Source: Syntrophaceae bacterium UBA4778 (GTDB taxonomy: Bacteria; Desulfobacterota; Syntrophia; Syntrophales; UBA4778). Taken from it: DNA of 27,799 nucleotides. This document shows positions 7,650 through 15,002 of this stretch, in pieces. The notes under the pieces are model-generated. The model was not told the origin of the DNA. It did not search any database and saw only the letters and a program-made list of their open reading frames with translations. How positions within the stretch are numbered: the first letter of the stretch is position 1; every line of letters starts with the position of its first letter. Made by a program: the position numbers and the translations under genes. The DNA lies in NCBI GenBank assembly GCA_002403175.1, contig DHHG01000301.1, positions 1-27,799 on the forward strand, written 5' to 3'.

Positions 7650-8723
7650 TCATGCGGTCAAGAGGACTTCCACCTGGGCAGCGCGACGGGCATACGTATG
7701 TTCTGAAAGGACGCGTTCCCGCGCCTTTGCTCCAATACGTCTCGAGTCTTCTGCACTCAATCTTTCCAGAAGCTCCGCTGTTTCGTAACCGTCTCGTGTG
7801 ATCACGATTTCCTGTCCGGGTTCCAGAAACATTTCGATTCCTTCCCACCAATCGGTGATGATGCAGGCACCTGCTCCGGCCGCTTCGAAAACCCTTGTTG
7901 CAGGACAGTAGCCGAATCGTGCCATACTGTCCCGGCTGATATTCAAAACTGCCTTGACGGATGAATTAAAGACATTATGATCTCTTGTATATACATGCCC
8001 CAAATGGATTACATTTGCAGGGACCTGCTTGTTGTGCCAGCCAGAGCCGCCCAGGAGGAAGCGTCCCTGAGGCATGCATTCCGCGGCGCGTAAGAAATAA
8101 TTTTCTACCCGTGACTCTCGATCCGGCAATCGATTCCCCAGAAATCCTAAATCTCCGAAGTATTTGGGATCGGCTGCAACAGGATGATGGGTGGACGGAT
8201 CAAGCGCATTATAGATGGCAGCGCACCTGCGAGCGCCCAACCTGCGGTATGCGTTTGTTACAGGGTAGCCGCCGCCATATGTAAGGATAAGATCATAATT
8301 TGGAATCAATTGGTGGAAAGGATCGGAAGCGTTTTGCTCCAGCCTCTCCAGGGTGGCGGGTGCATCCACATCCCAGAAGGCGACCGTTGCTCCGTTACGT
8401 CTGGATAACGGGATCTCGTATTCGAGATACTCGTCAAATACGCCGACACCACTGGCCTTGATCATCAGATCGCATTGGCATGCATCATCCAGGGCGGCAT
8501 CCACGCCTGCCTGCGTGTTGGGATAGACTACGACCTGCGCCCAATCGGGATCGTCGATGTCCCGGTGGGATTGACGTTCATAGGCGTCGGGCTCGTAAAA
8601 TGTGATGTTGTGACCGCGATGATGCAATTCCTTTATAATGCCCCGGTAATATGTAGCTGCACCGTTCCAATAGGCAGAAACAAGACTGGAACCGAAAAAC
8701 GCAATTTTTAGACCATTCTGCAT
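7650..8723 (-). CDS. CgeB-like glycosyltransferase, paralogue 2 of the tandem
   Basis: A 357-residue CgeB-type GT-B enzyme. It keeps the family pattern in diverged form: SAYWNGAATYYRGII in place of SSWGNGHAT-RGL, FWDVDAPATLERLEQ in place of the YD-DTPVTL segment, LGFLGNRLPDRE, GGSGWHNKQ and EAAGAGACIITDWWEGIE, then HTYARRAAQVE near the end. The second cysteine-glycine of the donor loop (ACG in the others) reads GAG here. A G-rich ribosome site (GAGGGGGG) lies 3 bases before the ATG, within the last codons of the preceding gene (16-base overlap), so translation is probably coupled. Predicted soluble glycosyltransferase acting in the same pathway as its neighbours; sugar not known. Confidence 0.84.
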   Translation of the reverse strand: MQNGLKIAFFGSSLVSAYWNGAATYYRGIIKELHHRGHNITFYEPDAYERQSHRDIDDPDWAQVVVYPNTQAGVDAALDDACQCDLMIKASGVGVFDEYLEYEIPLSRRNGATVAFWDVDAPATLERLEQNASDPFHQLIPNYDLILTYGGGYPVTNAYRRLGARRCAAIYNALDPSTHHPVAADPKYFGDLGFLGNRLPDRESRVENYFLRAAECMPQGRFLLGGSGWHNKQVPANVIHLGHVYTRDHNVFNSSVKAVLNISRDSMARFGYCPATRVFEAAGAGACIITDWWEGIEMFLEPGQEIVITRDGYETAELLERLSAEDSRRIGAKARERVLSEHTYARRAAQVEVLLTA

Positions 8724-9862
8724 TTTCCCCCCTCGGAAAAAACAATATTCTTATTGGATACAGAACATTCCTGAGCACCTTCCATTGCAGTGTAAATCCG
8801 CAATAGTTCATCGACCCTGTGAGAGCATGTATGCCTGGCAAGAATTGTATTCAGACCGGAGGATATTATGGATTCAGCCAGATCTCGGTCATTCAGGACA
8901 GCCCGGAGGCATTTTTTCATTTCCGATCCGCTCCGGGCCATCAGAAAGTCGTCGGGCTTGAAAAGTCCTTCGCTATCTTCCCAAAATGCGGAAATGAGAG
9001 GAATTCCGCAGGCCAGAGCCTCAAAGACCCGGATGGTGGGAATTCCGGTTAAAGCTTCGGCATATGGCCGCCGTGGTATGTGCACGGTTGCCTTATATTG
9101 CCCCAGGGTTTGCGGTACCCTGTAATTGGGCAGCCAACCGCCATATTCCATATTCACTTCTGCAAGCACCGCGCGTGCGTAGTCGGGATATCGTACACCG
9201 AAAACTTTTGCCCTGATCTGTAGATCGCGAATAGGGTGGATCAGGTACTCCCTTATTTCTTCCGTGCGTTCCTCGTCTCCCCAGTTTCCGATCCAGACGA
9301 TACCGCTGTCCTTGACCGGAACAAAAATAGGCCGGAATACCCGTAAATCGGCTGCTTCATGCCATGTCCATACTCGATCCGTCCATCCTTCTTTCAGATA
9401 AACGCTCCGGATCGCTTCACCAAAGGCAAGTACGCCATCATAATGGCTAAGATCATAGGCTGCCATGGCGGCAGGATCGGTTATGGATCGATGATGGGTA
9501 TCGTGAAAAAGCAGTCTGTAAGAACGCGAACGGTTTCGATGCTCACCGATTTTACGAACGAGGTCGTGCGGGCTCCACTCGTGAACCAAAACCAGGTCTG
9601 CAGCGTCCAGCATCTCATCAAGATCCAGGAGATGCTTGTGATAGCGCACAACATCGAGATTCGGATAAACGGCCAGAAGCTCCGATATCGGGGAATCACC
9701 GTACTCGGAAACCAAATTGGTCAGACTCCAGGCATTATGGTCCTCGTAAAAACAAACCTGATGCCCCCGGCATATCAGTTCGGTTGCTATTCCGCGCAGG
9801 AAATGTGCATTGCCGTGATTCCAGTCAGAAAGAATCGAATGACAAAATATGATTATCTTCAT
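8708..9862 (-). CDS. CgeB-like glycosyltransferase, paralogue 1 (most diverged)
   Basis: A 384-residue GT-B enzyme, the most diverged of the four CgeB-like paralogues. Family landmarks remain: SDWNHGNAHFLRGIA at the N-terminus, LFHDTHHRS in place of the YD-DTPVTL segment, WIGNWGDEERTEEI for the start of the donor half, and FEALACGIPLISAFWEDSEGLF, ending in HTCSHRVDELL. HVxIPRRPYAEALTGIPTIR before the donor loop differs from the other three and may reflect a different donor. The ATG at 9862 is preceded by AGGA about 8 bases upstream; a GTG one codon earlier is also possible. It starts 16 bases after the stop of the GT4 gene. Predicted cytosolic glycosyltransferase. Confidence 0.83.
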   Translation of the reverse strand: MKIIIFCHSILSDWNHGNAHFLRGIATELICRGHQVCFYEDHNAWSLTNLVSEYGDSPISELLAVYPNLDVVRYHKHLLDLDEMLDAADLVLVHEWSPHDLVRKIGEHRNRSRSYRLLFHDTHHRSITDPAAMAAYDLSHYDGVLAFGEAIRSVYLKEGWTDRVWTWHEAADLRVFRPIFVPVKDSGIVWIGNWGDEERTEEIREYLIHPIRDLQIRAKVFGVRYPDYARAVLAEVNMEYGGWLPNYRVPQTLGQYKATVHIPRRPYAEALTGIPTIRVFEALACGIPLISAFWEDSEGLFKPDDFLMARSGSEMKKCLRAVLNDRDLAESIISSGLNTILARHTCSHRVDELLRIYTAMEGAQECSVSNKNIVFSEGGKCRMV

Positions 9863-9878
9863 CACCGTTTCCTAAATG

Positions 9879-11069
9879 TCAGAGCTGATCGTTCGGGCTC
9901 ATATTTTCTTTGAAAACATTATACATTGCCGCTGTCTGCGGTTTGAAAAGATTTCCGCTTGTATGCCATCCCTCCGCAAGCTCCTGATAAACGGCCATGT
10001 ACCCGTCTGCCATATTCCGGGGGGTGTAAAGAGAAGCGTGCTTGCGGGCAAGCGCTCCCATTTCCTGGCGGAGCTCCGGCCGGGCGATTAAACTCATAAT
10101 CTTCTCTTCGAGATCATCCGGATCATCAGGCTTGACATAAATTGCCGCATCCTGCCAAATTTCGCGCAGGGTCGGGATATCACCCAGAATAAGGGCGCAT
10201 TCAGATAGGGCGGCTTCGAGAATGCACAACCCGAACGGTTCATATTTAGCAGGTAAAACGAAAATGGACGATCTTCCGTACCATTCCGCCAGTTTCGGTT
10301 CCGGCAAGTAGCCGAGCGTACAAACAGATTTGTTTGATTCTGCGCAACCCTGCGGAGGGCTCTCGGACAGGATGCCCGCTGCGTAAATCGGCCAGGGCAG
10401 ACGTTCTGCTATGGCATTCACCAGTCGCATGTTTTTAGCGTAATCATTCAGTCGGCCCGCAGTAAAGATAATCTCATCCTTTTTATCAGAGGGCCTGAAT
10501 CGGTTCGGATCGCGACCATTGTATATCACTCTCCCGCAATGAATCGGCCCATAGTTTTTGTTGAGTTCCCAGAACATCTCCTTTGATGGGGCAACAACAA
10601 CATCCGCTGCGGCCAGACCTCGCGCAATTTCCAGGTAATATCTGTCCCAGGAGGAAGGGGCCTGCTCTTTATGTACGGCATCCCACCAGGAAAGGACGCA
10701 CGAGTGTCCCACCACGAGAGTTGGTGATCTCCAGGGCATCGATCCATGCGCGTATCCGTTCAGGTGAACGATATCGGGGCAGAGCTGTTCTTCCAGATGC
10801 AGGAGCCATATGCCGGAATCGGCAACATCGTCCCAAGGATCATCCATCCATTCCAGCTTGTATTGCCCTTCGTAGACATGGAGATTGGAAATACCATTTG
10901 CCTCTTCCCGTTGGTTTTTTTTCAAGGGAGGGCCCATTGTCGCCAATGCTATTTCTATTTCGTCCTGAGCCAAAGCACGAGCGAGTTCCAAGGCGAATGT
11001 CCAAACGCCTCCAACTGTATCTGCGGTCATCAGAATACGCTTGGGTTTAAGGTAATCCTCATATCGCAT
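9879..11069 (-). CDS. GT4-family glycosyltransferase
   Basis: A 396-residue GT-B enzyme of family GT4, with glycogen-synthase-like features in its first half: ILMTADTVGGVWTFALELARAL resembles the acceptor loop of those enzymes (the GGVW turn), with PDIVHLNGYAHG and GHSCVLSWWDAV further on. The donor half has FTAGRLNDYAKN (about 202-213) and the EX7E pair Glu277 and Glu285 in YEPFGLCILEAAL, followed by IPTLREIWQDAA. It should be a retaining transferase. The residue after the second motif reads SECALILG where most GT4 enzymes have ACGTPV. An AAGGAG ribosome site 9 bases before the ATG supports the start, 14 bases after the radical SAM stop. No signal peptide or membrane helix. Confidence 0.92.
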   Translation of the reverse strand: MRYEDYLKPKRILMTADTVGGVWTFALELARALAQDEIEIALATMGPPLKKNQREEANGISNLHVYEGQYKLEWMDDPWDDVADSGIWLLHLEEQLCPDIVHLNGYAHGSMPWRSPTLVVGHSCVLSWWDAVHKEQAPSSWDRYYLEIARGLAAADVVVAPSKEMFWELNKNYGPIHCGRVIYNGRDPNRFRPSDKKDEIIFTAGRLNDYAKNMRLVNAIAERLPWPIYAAGILSESPPQGCAESNKSVCTLGYLPEPKLAEWYGRSSIFVLPAKYEPFGLCILEAALSECALILGDIPTLREIWQDAAIYVKPDDPDDLEEKIMSLIARPELRQEMGALARKHASLYTPRNMADGYMAVYQELAEGWHTSGNLFKPQTAAMYNVFKENMSPNDQL

Positions 11070-11083
11070 CCGAATTTTCTCCT

Positions 11084-12355
11084 TTACATAATCTCCAACT
11101 GGGGCAGTGCTAAAGGACTTCCTTCCTGAATATTGCTGAATTCAGCGTTGGTCTCCAGATAGAAGGCATGCGCTCGTTCCCAGGCATAATCGTCCGGTGT
11201 TCCCCATTGTTTCTTGTATTCATCGCATCCCGGATAAGGAAATATCGGAACAGGATCATTTAGCCATATTCCGGCTTTCAAAAGCTGATCCTGGCGGGCA
11301 AGCGAGAATTCCGTATTTTCGATCTCATTTTTCAGAAGGGTGGCTTGAACAAAAGGAATGGTTTGCTTTGCCCGGATTAATCTGCGGACCATTTCATCAT
11401 CGGTAATCAAATCCGTTTTGTTGAGACTCCTGCGTCCTTCGGCACGGATGTTTTCAATGCCTGCTTCGATAGAGACACAGCCGGCATCTCCAAGTCTGTC
11501 GAGTCTTTCCGGAGACCACAAATCGATACGCGTCTGAATCCCAAAGCGTACATCTCTTTCAACCAGGGCCTGAATCAATTCATCATCCGGGAAAAAGATT
11601 TCATCAATGAAATAGAGGTAAGAAACCCCCTGAAGCAGAAGATGATCCATTTCCTCCAGAACGCGTGCGATCGGCCTTTTTCGGTATTTCTTCCTGAAGG
11701 AATCTCTTGCGCAGAAGGAACATTGAAAAGGGCATCCCCGTGATGACTCGATCTCAGCTCCAGATCCCTTCCCGGCAAGATGATCAAAACGATGGTGATG
11801 GTGACGATGAGCATGGATCATGAAATCCGGCCATAAAATAGCGGGGAGAAGATTCATATCCGTCTCATAAACCGTTTCGATTGCACCGTAGAGATCCTGC
11901 GCCGAAGAGTTTCTCCGCATTCCATATCGTGTCGCAACTTCCGAAAGGACATTCTCGAACTCTCCCCGGATAACGAGATCGGCGCCAAGCTTTCTCAGTG
12001 TGCTGGTAGGGGTAACGGAAGCGTGAGGTCCGACGGCAATCAAAATCTCCGAAACATCCCGGAGGGCTCTGCATGTCTGGATCGGAGTGCGAAGTTCCGG
12101 AGGTGGACATCGCCAGAACAGATAGGTCGGAGCAGTCGAGACGACAATACAGTCGGGTAAGAACGATTCTACTTTCGTTTGCAGTTCATCGCTGTTCCAA
12201 TCTCCCAGATGCGCATCGAATATGAGGGCTTCATGTCCGGAACGATTCAGGATGGAAGCGGCATAACCGAATTCAATCGGGAGATGCGGCTCGCGGCAGC
12301 CGAAATAGATGCTATTGGCATAATTCCAGTTGGGGTTCACTAGCGCGAATCTCAT
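11084..12355 (-). CDS. B12-binding domain radical SAM protein (TIGR04295-like)
   Basis: A 423-residue class B-type radical SAM enzyme. Residues about 1-145 form a cobalamin-binding Rossmann domain: PIEFGYAASILNRSGHE, FDAHLGDW (47-53), CIVVSTAPTYLFW and LIAVGPHASVTP. The radical SAM TIM barrel follows, with the 4Fe-4S motif CPFQCSFC (Cys208, Cys212, Cys215), then YLYFIDEIFFPDDE, SIEAGIE and PVPIFPYPGCDEY. All three cluster cysteines are present. The usual DxHxxG base-off cobalamin motif is not exact (DAHLG), so the mode of B12 binding is uncertain. A histidine-rich stretch at 181-192 links the domains. Related enzymes methylate unactivated carbons or rearrange rings; here a sugar or nucleotide-sugar is a likely but unproven substrate. 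The start overlaps the epimerase stop by one base (TAATG). Confidence 0.9.
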   Translation of the reverse strand: MRFALVNPNWNYANSIYFGCREPHLPIEFGYAASILNRSGHEALIFDAHLGDWNSDELQTKVESFLPDCIVVSTAPTYLFWRCPPPELRTPIQTCRALRDVSEILIAVGPHASVTPTSTLRKLGADLVIRGEFENVLSEVATRYGMRRNSSAQDLYGAIETVYETDMNLLPAILWPDFMIHAHRHHHHRFDHLAGKGSGAEIESSRGCPFQCSFCARDSFRKKYRKRPIARVLEEMDHLLLQGVSYLYFIDEIFFPDDELIQALVERDVRFGIQTRIDLWSPERLDRLGDAGCVSIEAGIENIRAEGRRSLNKTDLITDDEMVRRLIRAKQTIPFVQATLLKNEIENTEFSLARQDQLLKAGIWLNDPVPIFPYPGCDEYKKQWGTPDDYAWERAHAFYLETNAEFSNIQEGSPLALPQLEIM

Positions 12356-13449
12356 TAAATAGAAACCTTTTGCGCATGCATGATCGTCCGGCCTGCTCCA
12401 GTGTGATTTTGGAGTAGCCAGAGGTACAGCTGCTTAACCCCGCTATACGCATCCACCCTTGGGGTCCAATCTGTTAAGGATCTGAATTTGCCTGTATTCG
12501 AAGCATAGTAGCGCTGATCTCCCGGTCGCCATTCTCTCGCTGCAGTAGCCGGCCTCCTTCCCTGTAGCTCTGTGATGATATTCAGCAGCTCTATCAGGCT
12601 GATTGTATTTTGTGGTCCCCCTCCCATATTAAAAGCTTCTCCAGAAATCTGATGAATCCTTTTACCGGCGAGGAGCAAGGCATCGACCAGATCCTCAATA
12701 AACAGAATGTCGCGAACCTGCATGCCACTGCCGTATATATGGATCGGTTCTCCATGGATGCTCCGCAGTAGAAAATGAGCGATCCAGCCCTGATCTTCAG
12801 TGCCGAATTGACGGGGTCCGTAAATACAGCTCATTCGAAAAACAGCTGTTTTGATGCCGTAGATGCGAGCATAGTCCAGAACATATTGATCAGCCGCTCC
12901 TTTTGAACAGCCGTAAGGACTATGAAAGCTGAGCGGCCTGCTTTCAGAAATACCACTGGAGAGGATTTCCTGGTTCTGTGGTTCGTAACGGGTATTCGTT
13001 TTTTTCAGAACAATATCGGAAAGGGCCCCGTACACTTTGTTGGTTGAAGTAAATATGACGGAAGGGGGATCTTCCTGGTTTCGAACAGCCTCGAGTACAT
13101 TCAGCGTACCACGGAGATTGGATTCAAAGTCGACGACAGGATCCTGAACGCTGGTCGTTACGGCAACCTGCGCAGCCAGATGATATACCAGCCCCGAACC
13201 CGTAAGGTCCCGCTTCAGGGCCTTTCTATCGCGTACGTCCGTAAGTGCCCACTTCAGATTATCGCCGTATTTGCTTTTCAGCCAATGGAGATTTCTTTCC
13301 GCCCCGGTTCTGGAGAGATTGTCCAGGATGAGAACTTGTTCTCCTTCGGACAGCAGGCGATCTGCAAGATTGCTTCCGATGAATCCCGCTCCCCCGGTAA
13401 TCACGACCGGTTTTCCAGGATTGTTCGAACTGAGTCCGCCTCCGTTCAT
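12355..13449 (-). CDS. NAD-dependent epimerase, CDP-paratose 2-epimerase-like SDR
   Basis: A 364-residue extended short-chain dehydrogenase/reductase acting on a nucleotide sugar. The NAD-binding motif is GGAGFIGSN (residues about 19-27), the acidic end of strand 2 reads LDNLSRTGAERN, and the active site shows the TSTNKVYG block and the YxxxK dyad in PYGCSKGAADQYV. The T-S-T-N-K-V-Y-G block with a later CIYGPRQFGTEDQGW is characteristic of the CDP-paratose/tyvelose 2-epimerase branch, although the exact nucleotide sugar cannot be set. It is followed by GSGMQVRDILFIEDLVDAL, typical of extended SDRs. The start overlaps the preceding epimerase stop as ATGA, so the two sugar-modifying enzymes are translationally coupled. 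Confidence 0.9.
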   Translation of the reverse strand: MNGGGLSSNNPGKPVVITGGAGFIGSNLADRLLSEGEQVLILDNLSRTGAERNLHWLKSKYGDNLKWALTDVRDRKALKRDLTGSGLVYHLAAQVAVTTSVQDPVVDFESNLRGTLNVLEAVRNQEDPPSVIFTSTNKVYGALSDIVLKKTNTRYEPQNQEILSSGISESRPLSFHSPYGCSKGAADQYVLDYARIYGIKTAVFRMSCIYGPRQFGTEDQGWIAHFLLRSIHGEPIHIYGSGMQVRDILFIEDLVDALLLAGKRIHQISGEAFNMGGGPQNTISLIELLNIITELQGRRPATAAREWRPGDQRYYASNTGKFRSLTDWTPRVDAYSGVKQLYLWLLQNHTGAGRTIMHAQKVSI

Positions 13450-14561
13450 AAAGTCAGTCTCCTTGCCTCCAGTTGCGTTTCCGCCTCACTGAAATAGTCC
13501 TTCGGTTTTTGCTGTCCCAGCCAGGAAGCGAGTTCCAGTAATCCTTGCTGAAACGGGACCTGGGGAACGTAACCGAGAATTCTTGCAGCCAGTTTGATAT
13601 CGGCGAAGCAATGTCGGATATCTCCGATCCGGTATTTGTAAGTTATTTTAGGACGAATTTTTTTCTCCCCGATCAGATTGGTCATTTGTTCCGAGATGGA
13701 GAGAATGGTTCTGGGTTGTCCGCTGCCGATATTGAAAACCATCCCGTCCGCTTCGGGTTTCTCCAGAGCCAGCCTGCATGCGACTGCAACATCTTTTACA
13801 TGGACGAAATCACGCATCTGCTTGCCGTCCTCATAAATCAGAGGAGGATTTCCATTGAGAATGCGAGATGCAAAGATGGCCAGAACGCCCGTATAAGGAT
13901 TAGATAAAGACTGGTGCTTTCCAAAGACATTGAAAAATCTAAGCCCCACGGTCTCAATCCCGTAGGCGTTTCCGAAAATAAGGCACATTCTTTCCTGGTG
14001 ATACTTGGAAAGTGCATAAACGGATGCCAGCTGAGGTAATTTGGTTTCCGGAGTTGGGGAAGGGCGCAGCCTTTCCTGGTCGATATTTGTCAGCTCCCAA
14101 TCTCTTCGCTCGAATTGCTCCGCAGTTCTTTCTAATGGCGTGCTGATTCGTCCCCCTTCCGTCCGGCAAAGGCCCTCACCATAAATACTCATGCTTGAAG
14201 CCACGATCAATCGCTCCACGGGATTTTCCAGCAAGGCTTCCAGGAGAACAGCCGTTCCGGTATTGTTCGTACTCGTGTATTTTTCCATTTCGTACATGCT
14301 CTGTCCGACACCCACCATGGCTGCAAAATGAAAAACGGCATCTATCCCGGACAGCGCCCGGCGGACAATTTCAGGATCTCTTACATCTCCCGTGATCAAC
14401 TCAGCATCCGGGTGGAGATAAACAGGTCTTAGCCGGTCGGGTCCATGGACTTGAGGCGAGAGGTTATCAAGCACTCGTACTTCGTAACCATGCATGATGA
14501 GTTCCTCAGTAACATGTGCTCCGATGAAACCAGCTCCGCCTGTAATTAGGATCGTTTTCAT
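13446..14561 (-). CDS. NAD-dependent sugar-nucleotide epimerase/dehydratase (SDR), first gene of operon A
   Basis: A 371-residue extended SDR. The NAD motif ITGGAGFIGAHV is at residues 6-17, followed by RVLDNLSPQVHG. The catalytic block is VASSMSIYGEG with YALSKYHQER (the YxxxK dyad), then LRFFNVFGKHQSLSNPYTGVLA and GKQMRDFVHVKDVA. This layout resembles dTDP-L-rhamnose 4-epimerase/UDP-glucose 4-epimerase-like enzymes, including an insert between the Ser/Tyr blocks that here lacks the paired cysteines often seen. Substrate uncertain. The frame is open upstream to 14648, but the ATG at 14561 is right: it has AGGAGG 9 bases ahead and the NAD motif starts five residues in, as is usual. It opens the 14.5 kb operon after a 441-base gap. 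Confidence 0.9.
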   Translation of the reverse strand: MKTILITGGAGFIGAHVTEELIMHGYEVRVLDNLSPQVHGPDRLRPVYLHPDAELITGDVRDPEIVRRALSGIDAVFHFAAMVGVGQSMYEMEKYTSTNNTGTAVLLEALLENPVERLIVASSMSIYGEGLCRTEGGRISTPLERTAEQFERRDWELTNIDQERLRPSPTPETKLPQLASVYALSKYHQERMCLIFGNAYGIETVGLRFFNVFGKHQSLSNPYTGVLAIFASRILNGNPPLIYEDGKQMRDFVHVKDVAVACRLALEKPEADGMVFNIGSGQPRTILSISEQMTNLIGEKKIRPKITYKYRIGDIRHCFADIKLAARILGYVPQVPFQQGLLELASWLGQQKPKDYFSEAETQLEARRLTL

Positions 14562-15002
14562 CCCTTTCACCCTCCTGTCATTATTATCCGGAACTGCCGA
14601 CGGAAACTCGTTGAGGAAATCCATCCGAAATACGGGAGGCAAAGTCATCCTCCATTCACGGAAGGACCGGTTCGGATTTTAGTCGAAATTCCAAAACCTG
14701 AGATGCCGCGCTCTACATCTACTATTCGATAAACGATGAATCTGAGTTTTCGTGCACAAAGAATGAAAGATTAATAAAATTCTGGCTGGATAGCGGAGCA
14801 ACGTTCAGGTGAAAAGCCAATTTCAATTTGCTGGTTGCAGCTTCCCAATTTGGCCGGATGGGTTTATTAGAGCAACTCACTGAAAACTATGTAGTTTTAT
14901 AATATGAGCAGACCTTGGGGCGCTATAGAGCGATTCCTGATTTATTTCTTCGAAATACCTGAATTGGAACTAAGTGAAAGGAGAGAAGAGAAAGGATAAG
15001 GG
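14562..15002. other. Intergenic leader of operon A, no gene seen
   Basis: I see no credible gene in these 441 bases. The minus strand contains an AGGAGG ribosome site (about 14571-14576) for the epimerase, an AT-rich dyad at 14883-14898, and one weak sigma-70-like pair, TTGCTC (14796-14801) and TTTATT (14773-14778), spaced 17 bases. The promoter of operon A should lie here unless ManC transcripts read through. No hairpin followed by a T-run was found after ManC, so readthrough from operon B is possible. Confidence 0.5.
14883..14898. repeat. Perfect AT-rich dyad (7-base arms), possible operator
   Basis: AAAACTA and TAGTTTT form a perfect inverted repeat around a 2-base centre. It lies about 320 bases upstream of the first gene of operon A, next to a TATAAT-like stretch. 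The two-base centre is too tight for an RNA hairpin loop, so a protein-binding site is more plausible than a terminator. Function unproven. Confidence 0.35.

Noticed and set aside
9359..9913. 184-codon open frame on the plus strand
   Set aside because: It is the antisense shadow of the CgeB-like gene at 8708-9862; composition and lack of any family motif argue against coding.
10583..11050. 155-codon open frame on the plus strand
   Set aside because: Antisense to the GT4 gene at 9879-11069, with biased arginine/proline composition typical of a shadow frame.
13446..14648. Longer epimerase frame opening at 14648
   Set aside because: The added 29 residues precede the NAD motif without homology features, and AGGAGG clearly marks the ATG at 14561.
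14761..14820. Possible sigma-54 site for operon A (TTGGC and GTTGC elements)
   Set aside because: The GG and GC pairs are 17 bases apart rather than the required 10.
14919..14932. Small hairpin after ManC as a terminator
   Set aside because: The stem is only four bases and there is no T-run on the minus strand.
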